Assembly: GCA_027019685.1 (NCBI GenBank)
Contig: JALUWH010000037.1
Location: 1-20,667, forward strand
Origin: Ghiorsea sp.
Lineage (GTDB): Bacteria; Pseudomonadota; Zetaproteobacteria; Mariprofundales; Mariprofundaceae
Direction: 5' to 3'
Length of the DNA: 20,667 nt
In this document: positions 1 through 6,700 of the stretch, piece after piece
Layout of the letters: each line of letters opens with the position of its first letter
How positions within the stretch are numbered: the first letter of the stretch is position 1
Notes under the pieces: generated by a model
The model's input: only the letters and a program-made list of their open reading frames with translations
The model's database searches: none
Told to the model about the DNA's origin: nothing
Position numbers and translations under genes: made by a program

Positions 1-194
1 TTTACTTCCGTACAACTGACGTGACTGGTTCTGTTAAGTTGCCTGAAGGCACTGAAATGGTAATGCCTGGCGATAATATCGCTATGGACGTAACATTGAT
101 TACACCAATCGCAATGGATAAAGAACTCAGATTCGCTATCCGCGAAGGTGGACGCACAGTTGGCGCTGGCGTTGTAACTGATATTAACAAGTAA
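1..194 (+). CDS. tuf: Elongation factor Tu, C-terminal end only (5' part outside window)
   Basis: This is the last 63 codons of EF-Tu, the GTPase that delivers aminoacyl-tRNA to the ribosome. The first complete codon is at 3 and the TAA ends at 194. The visible part is the third (beta-barrel) domain: it runs from YFRTTDVTGSV through the MVMPGDN turn to the C-terminal pattern RFAIREGGRTVGAGVV, which is almost invariant in bacterial EF-Tu. Nothing looks broken. The copy next to tRNA-Trp and secE corresponds to the tufB position of proteobacteria; whether a second tuf exists elsewhere cannot be seen here. Identification is essentially certain; only the upstream part is missing. Confidence 0.97.
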   Translation, partial: YFRTTDVTGSVKLPEGTEMVMPGDNIAMDVTLITPIAMDKELRFAIREGGRTVGAGVVTDINK

Positions 195-206
195 TTAAGG
201 TTGAAA

Positions 207-250
207 AACAGTAGGCGACTGCGGAGTAATCTGCAGTCGCCTTTGCTGTT
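207..250 (+). terminator. Strong hairpin between tuf and rpmG (terminator, attenuator or processing site)
   Basis: A perfect 10-bp inverted repeat (AGGCGACTGC at 213-222 and GCAGTCGCCT at 233-242) is extended inward by G-T, G-C and A-T pairs to a GTAA loop, a GNRA-type tetraloop. An outer AACAG/CTGTT pairing lies at 207-211 and 246-250. The T content after the stem is low (TTTGCTGTTT), so complete intrinsic termination is doubtful. Partial termination or an RNase processing site separating the abundant tuf message from rpmG/tRNA is the more likely role. Confidence 0.5.
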
Positions 251-268
251 TGGTAGAGGTAAATAAAA

Positions 269-421
269 ATGCGTGAACTATTATCATTGGCATGTGAAGA
301 TTGTAAGCGTCGTAACTATACGACAGATAAGAATAAACGTACGATGACTGAAAAGTTGGCGTTGAAAAAATATTGTAATTCTTGCCGTAAGCATACGCTT
401 CATAAAGAAAGTAAAGTTTAA
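269..421 (+). CDS. rpmG: 50S ribosomal protein L33, zinc-ribbon form
   Basis: A 50-residue protein with the L33 pattern. Two cysteine pairs (C9/C12 in CEDC and C36/C39 in CNSC) form a zinc ribbon, so this is the zinc-binding (C+) type. The middle contains NYTTDKNKR, and the tail is rich in Lys, Arg and His, as expected for a protein bound to 23S rRNA near the E site. The length is normal for the family (about 49-55). The ATG at 269 is preceded by a GAGGT-like Shine-Dalgarno sequence at 256-260. It lies between tuf and tRNA-Trp, an arrangement found in several bacterial phyla; in E. coli rpmG is instead paired with rpmB. The gene is short but the assignment is firm. Confidence 0.95.
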   Translation: MRELLSLACEDCKRRNYTTDKNKRTMTEKLALKKYCNSCRKHTLHKESKV

Positions 422-435
422 GGTTAGAGTGAAAT

Positions 436-511
436 AGGGGAGTAGCTCAATTGGTAGAGTACTGGTCTCCAAAACCAGGTGCTGTGGGTTCGAGTCCCTC
501 CTCCCCTGCCA
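436..511 (+). tRNA. trnW: tRNA-Trp (anticodon CCA)
   Basis: A full cloverleaf can be drawn. The acceptor stem AGGGGAG (436-442) pairs perfectly with CTCCCCT (501-507), and discriminator G508 is followed by encoded CCA 509-511. The D stem is GCTC/GAGT around AATTGGTA. The anticodon stem CTGGT/ACCAG encloses loop CTCCAAA with anticodon CCA at 469-471. The T arm is GTGGG-TTCGAGT-CCCTC. The only blemish is a T-T apposition at the second T-stem pair (485/499). A tRNA-Trp directly upstream of secE is the usual proteobacterial arrangement, so it is probably processed from the tuf-secE-nusG transcript. Confidence 0.97.
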
Positions 512-558
512 TTTTGTACCGTTTGAAGTAGTAAAGTTTCTTTGTAGAGGTTGGTGAC

Positions 559-747
559 ATGGGTCGTATCGCAGATACACAAAAATTTATACGCGAAGTT
601 CAAATTGAGGCTAAGAAAGTGGTTTGGCCTGAGCGTAAAGAAACGATTCAAGCTACTTTGATGGTGTTTGTAATGGTGGTGGTTATTTCCATCTTTCTAT
701 ACGGTATTGACTCGCTATTAGGTTGGCTTGTTCAGAAGGTGATATAA
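559..747 (+). CDS. secE: Preprotein translocase subunit SecE
   Basis: A 62-residue SecE, the small membrane subunit that clamps SecY in the SecYEG protein-export channel. The cytoplasmic amphipathic helix carries the conserved VVWPERKET segment (residues 21-29), which packs against SecY. It is followed by one transmembrane helix at about residues 32-54. This is the short, single-span form typical of most bacteria, unlike the three-span E. coli protein of 127 residues. The ATG at 559 has an AGAGG Shine-Dalgarno sequence (545-549). The stop codon TAA (745-747) touches the nusG ATG, so the two genes are translated together. The family assignment is firm from the WP motif and the nusG neighbour. 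Confidence 0.94.
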   Translation: MGRIADTQKFIREVQIEAKKVVWPERKETIQATLMVFVMVVVISIFLYGIDSLLGWLVQKVI

Positions 748-1278
748 ATGGCAAAGCAATGGTATGTGGTTCAGGCGTATTCAAATGCGGAAGATAAGGT
801 TGTTGCAACCTTAACCGAAAACATTGAGCGAGCAGGTCTTCAGGATTTGTTTGGTCAGATTATGGTGCCTAGAGAAGAAGTTGTTGAATTGCGTGATGGT
901 CAAAAGGTTATTAGTCGCCGCAAGTTTTTCCCAGGTTATGTTTTGGTTGAAATGGAATTGACGGATGAGACTTGGCATATTGTGAAGTCTACACAGCAGG
1001 TGACTGGCTTCTTGGGCGGAACGGGTAAACCTCGTCCAATGCCTCAGAAGGAAGTTGATCATTTGCTTCATCAAATTGAAGAAGGTGTTGAGCGTCCTAA
1101 GCCGAAAGTATTGTTTGAAGTTGGTGAGGCTGTTCGTGTTATTGATGGTCCATTTGCTTCGTTTAACGGACTCGTTGAAGAAGTAGATGAAGATGAAGCA
1201 AAGTTGAAGGTAAGTGTTTCAATTTTTGGTCGCCCTACGCCTGTTGAGTTGGAATATTTCCAAGTCGAGAAAGCTTAA
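748..1278 (+). CDS. nusG: Transcription termination/antitermination factor NusG
   Basis: A 176-residue protein of normal NusG length. The N-terminal NGN domain starts with KQWYVVQAYS and includes the RRKFFPGYVLVEM strand (about residues 57-69), which contacts the RNA polymerase clamp. The GFLGGTGKPRPM loop is at about 87-98. The C-terminal KOW domain (about 123-174, with GEAVRVIDGPFASFNG) binds Rho or the ribosomal protein S10. NusG suppresses pausing and links transcription to translation or to Rho-dependent termination. Its ATG directly abuts the secE stop, with an AAGG ribosome site inside the end of secE. No unusual insertions are seen. Confidence 0.96.
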   Translation: MAKQWYVVQAYSNAEDKVVATLTENIERAGLQDLFGQIMVPREEVVELRDGQKVISRRKFFPGYVLVEMELTDETWHIVKSTQQVTGFLGGTGKPRPMPQKEVDHLLHQIEEGVERPKPKVLFEVGEAVRVIDGPFASFNGLVEEVDEDEAKLKVSVSIFGRPTPVELEYFQVEKA

Positions 1279-1282
1279 AAGT

Positions 1283-1288
1283 TATAAT
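1283..1288 (+). promoter_or_regulatory. Candidate -10 box of an rplK promoter
   Basis: A perfect TATAAT begins 5 nt after the nusG stop, inside an A+T-rich stretch. The best upstream partner is a weak TTTCCA/TTCCAA at 1257-1263 with a spacing of 19-20 nt, longer than ideal, so this is tentative. Position supports it: E. coli has its L11 promoter in the same nusG-rplK gap. Transcripts would begin near 1295 and carry a leader of about 95 nt containing two small hairpins (1311-1322 and 1325-1340) and the putative L1 site. Confidence 0.35.
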
Positions 1289-1351
1289 CTAGCAAGGATG
1301 CTGGGTTTTACCGCATTTGCGGGAGTGGTTGAATAATCACGAATAAAGATA

Positions 1352-1374
1352 GATGAGCAAGATGCTTTGAAATC
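1352..1374 (+). promoter_or_regulatory. Possible ribosomal protein L1 binding site in the rplK leader
   Basis: The sequence can fold as GAT-[GA]-GCA-AGA-TGC-[TTTGAA]-ATC. This is a short lower stem, a GA on the 5' side, a small upper hairpin, and TTTGAA on the 3' side. It resembles the L1-binding region of 23S rRNA, where a GA and a UUGAAA face each other between two helices. The site lies 15 nt upstream of the rplK ATG (1390), so bound L1 would cover the GGAG ribosome site at 1379-1382. L1 is known to repress the L11 operon this way. The lower stem is only 3 bp, so confidence is limited. Confidence 0.35.
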
Positions 1375-1389
1375 GGTTGGAGATATATA

Positions 1390-1818
1390 ATGGCAAAAGT
1401 ATTAGAGAAGCTTGTAAAGCTTCAAGTTCCTGCAGGTAAAGCAAATCCTGCCCCGCCAGTTGGTCCTGCATTGGGTCAGGCTGGTCTGAATATCATGGAG
1501 TTTTGTAAAGCGTTTAACGCCAGAACTCAAGAGATGGAAGCAGGTATGCCGCTTCCTGTGGTGATTTCAGTATATAAAGATAAATCATTTGATTTTGTTA
1601 TCAAAACACCACCTGCGTCAATTTTGTTGATGAAAGCTGCGAATATCAAAAAAGGTAGTGGTGAGCCGAATAAAAACAAAGTCGGCACAGTAACCCAAGC
1701 GCAATTAGAAGAAATTGCACAAGCAAAAATGGTTGACTTAAACTGCTATGATGTAACATCAGGTGCAAAAATCATTGCTGGCACGGCTCGCTCTATGGGT
1801 CTAGAGGTCAAGGGGTAA
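1390..1818 (+). CDS. rplK: 50S ribosomal protein L11
   Basis: A 142-residue protein, the standard L11 length. The N-terminal domain has the diagnostic proline- and glycine-rich stretch PPVGPALGQAG (about residues 22-32). The C-terminal domain, which binds the GTPase-associated region of 23S rRNA, contains IKKGSGEPNKNKVG. L11 sits at the base of the L7/L12 stalk and is needed for elongation-factor GTPase activity and for the stringent response through RelA. The ATG has a GGAG site 7 nt upstream. The rplA start is 3 nt after its stop, making the classic L11-L1 pair, probably controlled by L1 through the leader just upstream. Confidence 0.97.
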   Translation: MAKVLEKLVKLQVPAGKANPAPPVGPALGQAGLNIMEFCKAFNARTQEMEAGMPLPVVISVYKDKSFDFVIKTPPASILLMKAANIKKGSGEPNKNKVGTVTQAQLEEIAQAKMVDLNCYDVTSGAKIIAGTARSMGLEVKG

Positions 1819-1821
1819 GTC

Positions 1822-2508
1822 ATGGCAAAATTAGCGAAACGTATGAAAGAAGCGCGTAATTGCGTCCCAAAAACAAATGTAAGTGTTGCAGCAGCAGTAG
1901 ATGCCGTTTTGGCACAACCTAAAGCTAAATTTGATGAATCAGTTGATGTTGCAATCAAACTTGGTGTTGATCCTAGGCATGCTGACCAGATGGTTCGTGG
2001 CACGATTGCATTGCCAAACGGTACTGGTAAAACTGTACGAGTAGCAGTGTTTGCTAAAGGTCCTAAAGCTGAAGATGCTGAAAAAGCGGGTGCTGACGTT
2101 GTAGGCGCTGATGACCTTTTTGAAAAAATCCAAGGTGGTTTCATGGATTTCGACCGTGTTGTTGCAACGCCTGACATGATGGGTCTTGTTGGTCGCTTGG
2201 GTCGTGTTCTTGGTCCTCGTGGTTTGATGCCTAACCCTAAATTGGGTACGGTAACTATGGATGTAACAAAAGCGGTTACTGCTATTAAAGCTGGTCAAAT
2301 TGAAGTGCGTGTTGATAAAGCGGGCGTTGTTCATGCTCCTATTGGTCGCCGCTCTTTTGACGCAGCGCAACTTAATGAAAATGTTGAGTTTCTGATTTCT
2401 GAATTGAACCGTATGAAACCTGCATCAGCGAAAGGTCGCTACATGCAAAGTTTTGTTATATCAGCAACAATGAGCGCTGGTGTGCGTGTAGATTTAGGTA
2501 CACTTTAA
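1822..2508 (+). CDS. rplA: 50S ribosomal protein L1
   Basis: A 228-residue protein of normal length for bacterial L1 (about 230). The two-domain pattern is present. Domain I has FDESVDVAIKLGVDPRHAD (about residues 36-54). The inserted domain II has GKTVRVAVFAKG and ADDLF. The return to domain I has the LMPNPKLGTV segment, which contacts RNA. L1 builds the mobile stalk that releases deacylated tRNA from the E site, and it represses its own L11-L1 mRNA. It begins 3 nt after rplK, with the ribosome site (AGGGG) inside the rplK end. The following 183 nt are non-coding leader for rplJ. Confidence 0.97.
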   Translation: MAKLAKRMKEARNCVPKTNVSVAAAVDAVLAQPKAKFDESVDVAIKLGVDPRHADQMVRGTIALPNGTGKTVRVAVFAKGPKAEDAEKAGADVVGADDLFEKIQGGFMDFDRVVATPDMMGLVGRLGRVLGPRGLMPNPKLGTVTMDVTKAVTAIKAGQIEVRVDKAGVVHAPIGRRSFDAAQLNENVEFLISELNRMKPASAKGRYMQSFVISATMSAGVRVDLGTL

Positions 2509-2520
2509 AAAAGAATTGGT

Positions 2521-2660
2521 TTGCGTGCCTTCACTGGGAAGGTGCGCAGGCAACAAGTTAATTACATTTATTTGTGATTAAAGAACGATCCGTCCCAGAC
2601 TACAGGCGCATTTATTTGCTTAATCATGAAAGCCAGTACAGATGGAGTGATAGCTCACTT
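2521..2660 (+). promoter_or_regulatory. L10 leader: autoregulatory RNA upstream of rplJ-rplL
   Basis: The rplA-rplJ gap (2509-2691) holds no gene but is clearly structured. A stem of 11 bp (2522-2532 with 2538-2548, including two G-T pairs, loop ACTGG) is followed by the segment 2597-2645. That segment contains AGACTACAGGCGC, a small hairpin, and GCTTAATC. The ACTACAGGCGC and TTAATC elements are recognisable parts of the L10 leader family, where the L10-(L7/L12)4 complex binds mRNA and represses rplJL translation. The segment ends about 30 nt before the rplJ ribosome site. Assignment rests on remembered family sequence plus position; a covariance-model search would settle it. Confidence 0.7.
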
Positions 2661-2679
2661 GCGCGGGTCAAAAATAAGC

Positions 2680-2686
2680 AAGGAGG
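2680..2686 (+). promoter_or_regulatory. Strong ribosome binding site fixing the GTG start of rplJ
   Basis: AAGGAGG is a near-perfect anti-16S match placed 5 nt before GTG 2692. It decides against the in-frame ATG at 2626, which lies inside the conserved leader and has no comparable site. Confidence 0.85.
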
Positions 2687-2691
2687 TAGAA

Positions 2692-3207
2692 GTGAATCGG
2701 GAAAACAAACAAACTATTGTCGAAGAACTTCACGCTGCTTGGTCGGAGTCAGATTCTGCTATTGTTGCACAATATAGTGGTCTGAACGTATCTGCTATGG
2801 GTGACTTAAGAAGTCGCTTGCATAGTGCTAATGTTAATTTACGTATTGTGAAAAACACATTGGCACGTCGTGCAGCCAAAGATACAAGCTTCGAAGCAGC
2901 TGAAGAATTTTTCACCGGTCCTGTTGCAATTGCATATGGTTCAGACCCTGTGGGTATGGCCAAAGCAATTTCTGACTTTGCCAAAAAGAATGAAGCCTTA
3001 GAAATTCGTGGTGGTGTTCTTGATGGGAAAGCGATTGATGCAGCGGGTATCAAAGCATTGGCGAGCTTACCATCGCGCGATGAATTGTTGGCTAAGATGT
3101 TGGGCAGCATGCAATCACCGATCAGTGGTTTCGTACGTACTTTGAACGAAATTCCGGCATCATTTGTGCGGACTTTGGCAGCAATACGCGACCAAAAAGA
3201 AGCATAA
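2692..3207 (+). CDS. rplJ: 50S ribosomal protein L10
   Basis: A 171-residue L10 (family about 165-175) that anchors L7/L12 dimers to the ribosomal stalk. The N-terminal rRNA- and L11-binding domain begins NRENKQTIVEELHAAW, continues through the QYSGLNVSAMGDLRSRLH helix, and has the basic RIVKNTLARRAAKDT segment. The C-terminal helix that carries L7/L12 dimers is at the end (PASFVRTLAAIRDQKEA). The chosen start is GTG, with AAGGAGG 5 nt upstream. An earlier in-frame ATG (2626) would add 22 residues that look unlike L10 and overlap the leader structure. It is followed by rplL after 55 nt, as in nearly all bacteria, and is probably repressed by its own product with L7/L12. Confidence 0.95.
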   Translation: MNRENKQTIVEELHAAWSESDSAIVAQYSGLNVSAMGDLRSRLHSANVNLRIVKNTLARRAAKDTSFEAAEEFFTGPVAIAYGSDPVGMAKAISDFAKKNEALEIRGGVLDGKAIDAAGIKALASLPSRDELLAKMLGSMQSPISGFVRTLNEIPASFVRTLAAIRDQKEA

Positions 3208-3262
3208 ATACAAACCGTATTTATTTTTATAACTAACAAAAAACGCAAGAGGAAATATTAAA

Positions 3263-3640
3263 ATGGCTATTACAAAAGATGATTTAATCACAGCAATCGA
3301 AACAATGTCAGTACTTGAACTTTCAGAGTTGGTATCTGCATTGGAAGAAAAATTTGGCGTATCTGCTGCGGCTCCTGTCGCTGTAGCTGGTGTTGCTGCT
3401 GCTGGTGGCGAAGCTGCTGCAGAAGAGCAAACTGAATTCAATGTAGTATTAACTGCAGCAGGCGACAAGAAAATCCAAGTGATCAAAGCTGTTCGTGAAG
3501 CAACTGGTCTTGGCTTGAAAGAAGCTAAAGCAGTAGTTGACGGCGCTCCAGGTAACGTGAAAGAAGGTCTTTCTAAAGACGACGCTGAAGCTTTGAAAGC
3601 TAAACTTGAAGAAGCTGGCGCAACTGTAGAGTTGAAATAA
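3263..3640 (+). CDS. rplL: 50S ribosomal protein L7/L12
   Basis: A 125-residue protein. The N-terminal dimerisation domain (to about residue 33, with VLELSELVSALEEKFGV) is followed by an alanine- and glycine-rich flexible hinge (about 34-55). The C-terminal domain contains the conserved EKTEF-like EEQTEFNVVL, and KIQVIKAVREATGLGLKEAK, which recruits elongation factors. It is present in several copies per ribosome and stimulates GTP hydrolysis by EF-Tu and EF-G. The ribosome site AAGAGGAA lies about 9 nt before the ATG. Two hairpins follow the stop, which would let rplL be made in excess over the downstream RNA polymerase genes. Confidence 0.97.
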   Translation: MAITKDDLITAIETMSVLELSELVSALEEKFGVSAAAPVAVAGVAAAGGEAAAEEQTEFNVVLTAAGDKKIQVIKAVREATGLGLKEAKAVVDGAPGNVKEGLSKDDAEALKAKLEEAGATVELK

Positions 3641-3642
3641 TT

Positions 3643-3659
3643 AGCGCATTGCGCTTTTT
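3643..3659 (+). terminator. Small hairpin with T run after rplL
   Basis: AGCGC (3643-3647) pairs with GCGCT (3651-3655) across a 3-nt loop and is followed by TTTT. It begins 2 nt after the rplL stop. With only 5 bp it is probably a weak terminator, or the first part of a two-hairpin attenuator with the stronger stem at 3685. Confidence 0.5.
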
Positions 3660-3684
3660 GATTCACGCGTAATTGAAGGCTAAT

Positions 3685-3720
3685 CCCTTAGTAGTTTACT
3701 ACTAAGGGTTTGGTCTTTTT
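3685..3720 (+). terminator. Strong hairpin between rplL and rpoB, probable attenuator
   Basis: A perfect 10-bp stem, CCCTTAGTAG (3685-3694) with CTACTAAGGG (3699-3708), closes on a TTTA loop and is followed by TTTGGTCTTTTT. No other signal separates the ribosomal genes from rpoB. Partial read-through here would set the ratio of L7/L12 to RNA polymerase subunits, the job of the known rplL-rpoB attenuator in E. coli. The interrupted T run fits incomplete termination. Confidence 0.7.
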
Positions 3721-3780
3721 CGCGTTTTAGTTTGAGATTGAAAGAAAGATAAGATTTATAAGAAACATTGAGGTCAACAC

Positions 3781-6700
3781 ATGGGCAAACAAGCTATTGT
3801 TAAACGTATCCGTAAGAATTTTGGTAAAATTGATTCGGTTACACAGATGCCAAATATGCTGCAACTCCAATTGAGTTCATACAGTGAGTTCGTTGGTGTA
3901 GGGCAGGGGTCTACAGATATTGCAGGTTCGCGTTTAGCAACGGTATTTGCGTCAGTATTTCCAATTCGTGATTACTCTGGTGGTGCAGAACTTCATTTTG
4001 AAGGTCTTGAATATATGGCACCCCGCTACGACCTTGAAGAATGTATTCGCCGTGATATTACTTTTGCTTTGCCTGTGAAAGTGAAGCTCCGCCTTAAGGT
4101 GTTTGAGCAAGATGGCAGCAAAGGTAAGAAAAGAAAATTAAAAGAAGTACGTGATCAAACTGTATATATGGGTGAAATTCCCTTGATGACGGATCACGGT
4201 TCGTTTGTAATTAATGGTACTGAGCGTGCAATTGTATCGCAAATGCACAGGTCTCCAGGTGTATTTTTTGACCATGACCGTGGTAAAACACATGCCTCAG
4301 GTAAATTATTGTTTAAATCACGGGTTATTCCTTACCGTGGCTCTTGGTTAGATTTTGAATTTGACGCTAAAGACAAGCTATACTTCCGTATTGATTTACG
4401 TCGCAAAATGACAGCAGGTATTTTGTTAAAAGCTTTGGGCTTAAGCACACAAGATCTTTTGGATCATTTTTATAAACGTCGTACTTATAAAGCTACTGCA
4501 GATGGCTACCAAGTGAAATTTGATGCTGATTTATTTTTAGGTAGTCGCGCCGTTCGTGATATTGAAATTGATGGAAAACGTATTGTTGCTGAAGGTAAAA
4601 AAATTAATCGTGTAGCGATTAAAAAACTTAGCGAAGCTGGTGTGGAATGGTTGGATGTTCCAGAAGAAAACGTTTTGGGTGAAGTGACTGCACAGCCTGT
4701 GATGTTGGCTGGCGATGAAATGCTATTGGATGCAAACCATGAGCTAACTGAAGAATCATTGGCAGCGCTACGAACAGCAGGCGTTGAAACCTTTGAATGT
4801 TTATTTATTGATGCCTTCCATCGTGGCCCATGGCTGGCAGATACTTTGCGTATGGACATGGTACAATCCAAAGAAGAAGCACAAGTTGAAATCTATCGCA
4901 TGATGCGCCCTGGTGAGCCTCCAACAGTAGAAACTGCAAAAGCATTGTTTGAATCGATGTTCTTTGATAAGTCACGCTATGACTTATCACGTGTTGGGCG
5001 GATGAAGTTAAATAGCCGCTTGAATATTTCTGATGCAGATGTGCCTTTGGATCAAGGTACACTACGCGTTGAAGATATTCTTCTTTCTGTTGATACATTA
5101 TTGAAATTGCGTGATGGTATTGGCGAAGTGGACGATATTGACCATTTGGGTAACCGTAGGCTCCGTTCAGTAGGTGAGCTTTTAGAAAACCAAATTCGTA
5201 TTGGTTTGATTCGCATGGAACGTGCGATTCGTGACCGTTTAAGCACGGCTGAAATTTCTGAAATGATGCCTTCTGACTTGGTTAACTCTAAGCCCTTGAT
5301 TGCCTCTGTTCGTGAGTTCTTTGGTTCATCACAATTGTCACAATTTATGGATCAAACCAACCCGTTGTCAGAAGTAACACACAAACGTCGTCTGTCGGCA
5401 CTTGGCCCTGGCGGTTTGTCTCGTGATCGCGCTGGTTTTGAAGTGCGTGACGTGCATCCAACGCATTATGGTCGTCTATGTCCAATTGAGACACCTGAGG
5501 GTCCAAACATTGGTTTGATTAACTCACTGGCAGCATTTGCCAAAGTGAATGATTTTGGTTTTATTGAAACCCCTTATCGTAAAGTGGATAAAGGCAGTGT
5601 GACTCGTGATGTTGTGTATTTGTCAGCGATTGATGAAGCAGGTCTCATCATTGCCCAAGCAAATGCTAAAGTGAATGATAAAGGCGATTTTGATGCTGCT
5701 TTTGTCCAGTGTAGACAAGATGGTGAGTTCCTTATGGTGCCACCTGAAGAAATTGATTATATGGATGTATCACCATCACAAGTGGTATCAGTATCCGCTG
5801 GTTTGATTCCTTTCCTTGAGCACGATGATGCGAACAGGGCATTGATGGGTTCAAACATGCAACGTCAGGCAGTGCCATTGGTGCGTGCTGAGAAGCCGCT
5901 TGTTGGTACGGGCATGGAAGCTGAAGTAGCACGCGACTCTGGTGTATCTGCTGTAGCGCGCCGTGGTGGTGTTGTTGAACGCGTTGACTCTTCTCGTATT
6001 GTTGTTCGTGTACATGATGATGAGCAGGTTGAAGGTGAACCTGGTATTGATGTGTACCGCTTGTTTAAATATCGTAGGTCAAATCAAAATACATGCTTTA
6101 ACCAGCGCCCAATTGTAAAAGTTAATGATGTGATTGGAAAAGGCGACATTATTGCTGATGGCCCATCAACGGATCGTGGTGAGTTGGCACTTGGTCGCAA
6201 TGTGCAAGTTGCACTGATGCCTTGGCGTGGATATAACTTTGAAGATGCGATTGTGATTTCTGAGAAGTTGGTCAAAGATGATGTATATACATCTATTCAT
6301 ATTGAAGAGCTGACATGTACAGCACGTCAAACCAAGCTGGGTGATGAAGAAATTACTAGTGATATTCCGAACGTGAGTGAAGATGCACTTCGTCACTTGG
6401 ATGAATCAGGTATTGCTTATGTGGGCGCAGAAGTAAAACCTGGTGATATTTTGGTGGGTAAAATCACACCAAAAGGTGAAAGTCAATTATCACCAGAAGA
6501 AAAATTGTTGCGTGCAATTTTCGGTGAAAAAGCATCCGATGTTAGAGATTCATCTTTGCGTGTTAAACCTGGTGATGAAGGTGTTGTTATTGACGTGCAA
6601 GTGTTCACACGTCGTGGCGATGAAAAAAATGACCGTGCAAAATCCATTGAAGAAGCTTCGGTTGAGCAACTCTATACGGACAAAGAAGATGAACGTCGTA

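Noticed and set aside
284..651. Open frames on the - strand across tRNA-Trp and its surroundings
   Set aside because: They run antisense through a certain tRNA, rpmG and the secE start, and their translation shows no recognisable domain.
2626..2691. N-terminal extension of rplJ from ATG 2626
   Set aside because: The added residues do not resemble L10, they overlap the leader RNA, and GTG 2692 has a far better ribosome site.
3160..3666. 168-codon open frame on the - strand opposite rplL
   Set aside because: It mirrors the Ala/Gly-rich rplL sequence in reverse, giving a low-complexity Ser/Ala/Thr protein; no ribosome site or family resemblance.
3732..3762. Possible rpoB promoter: TTGAGA with TATAAG (19-nt spacing) or TTTATA (17-nt spacing)
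   Set aside because: Transcription would start at about 3767-3769, leaving the GAGG site at the extreme 5' end of the mRNA; the -10 matches or spacing are also poor.
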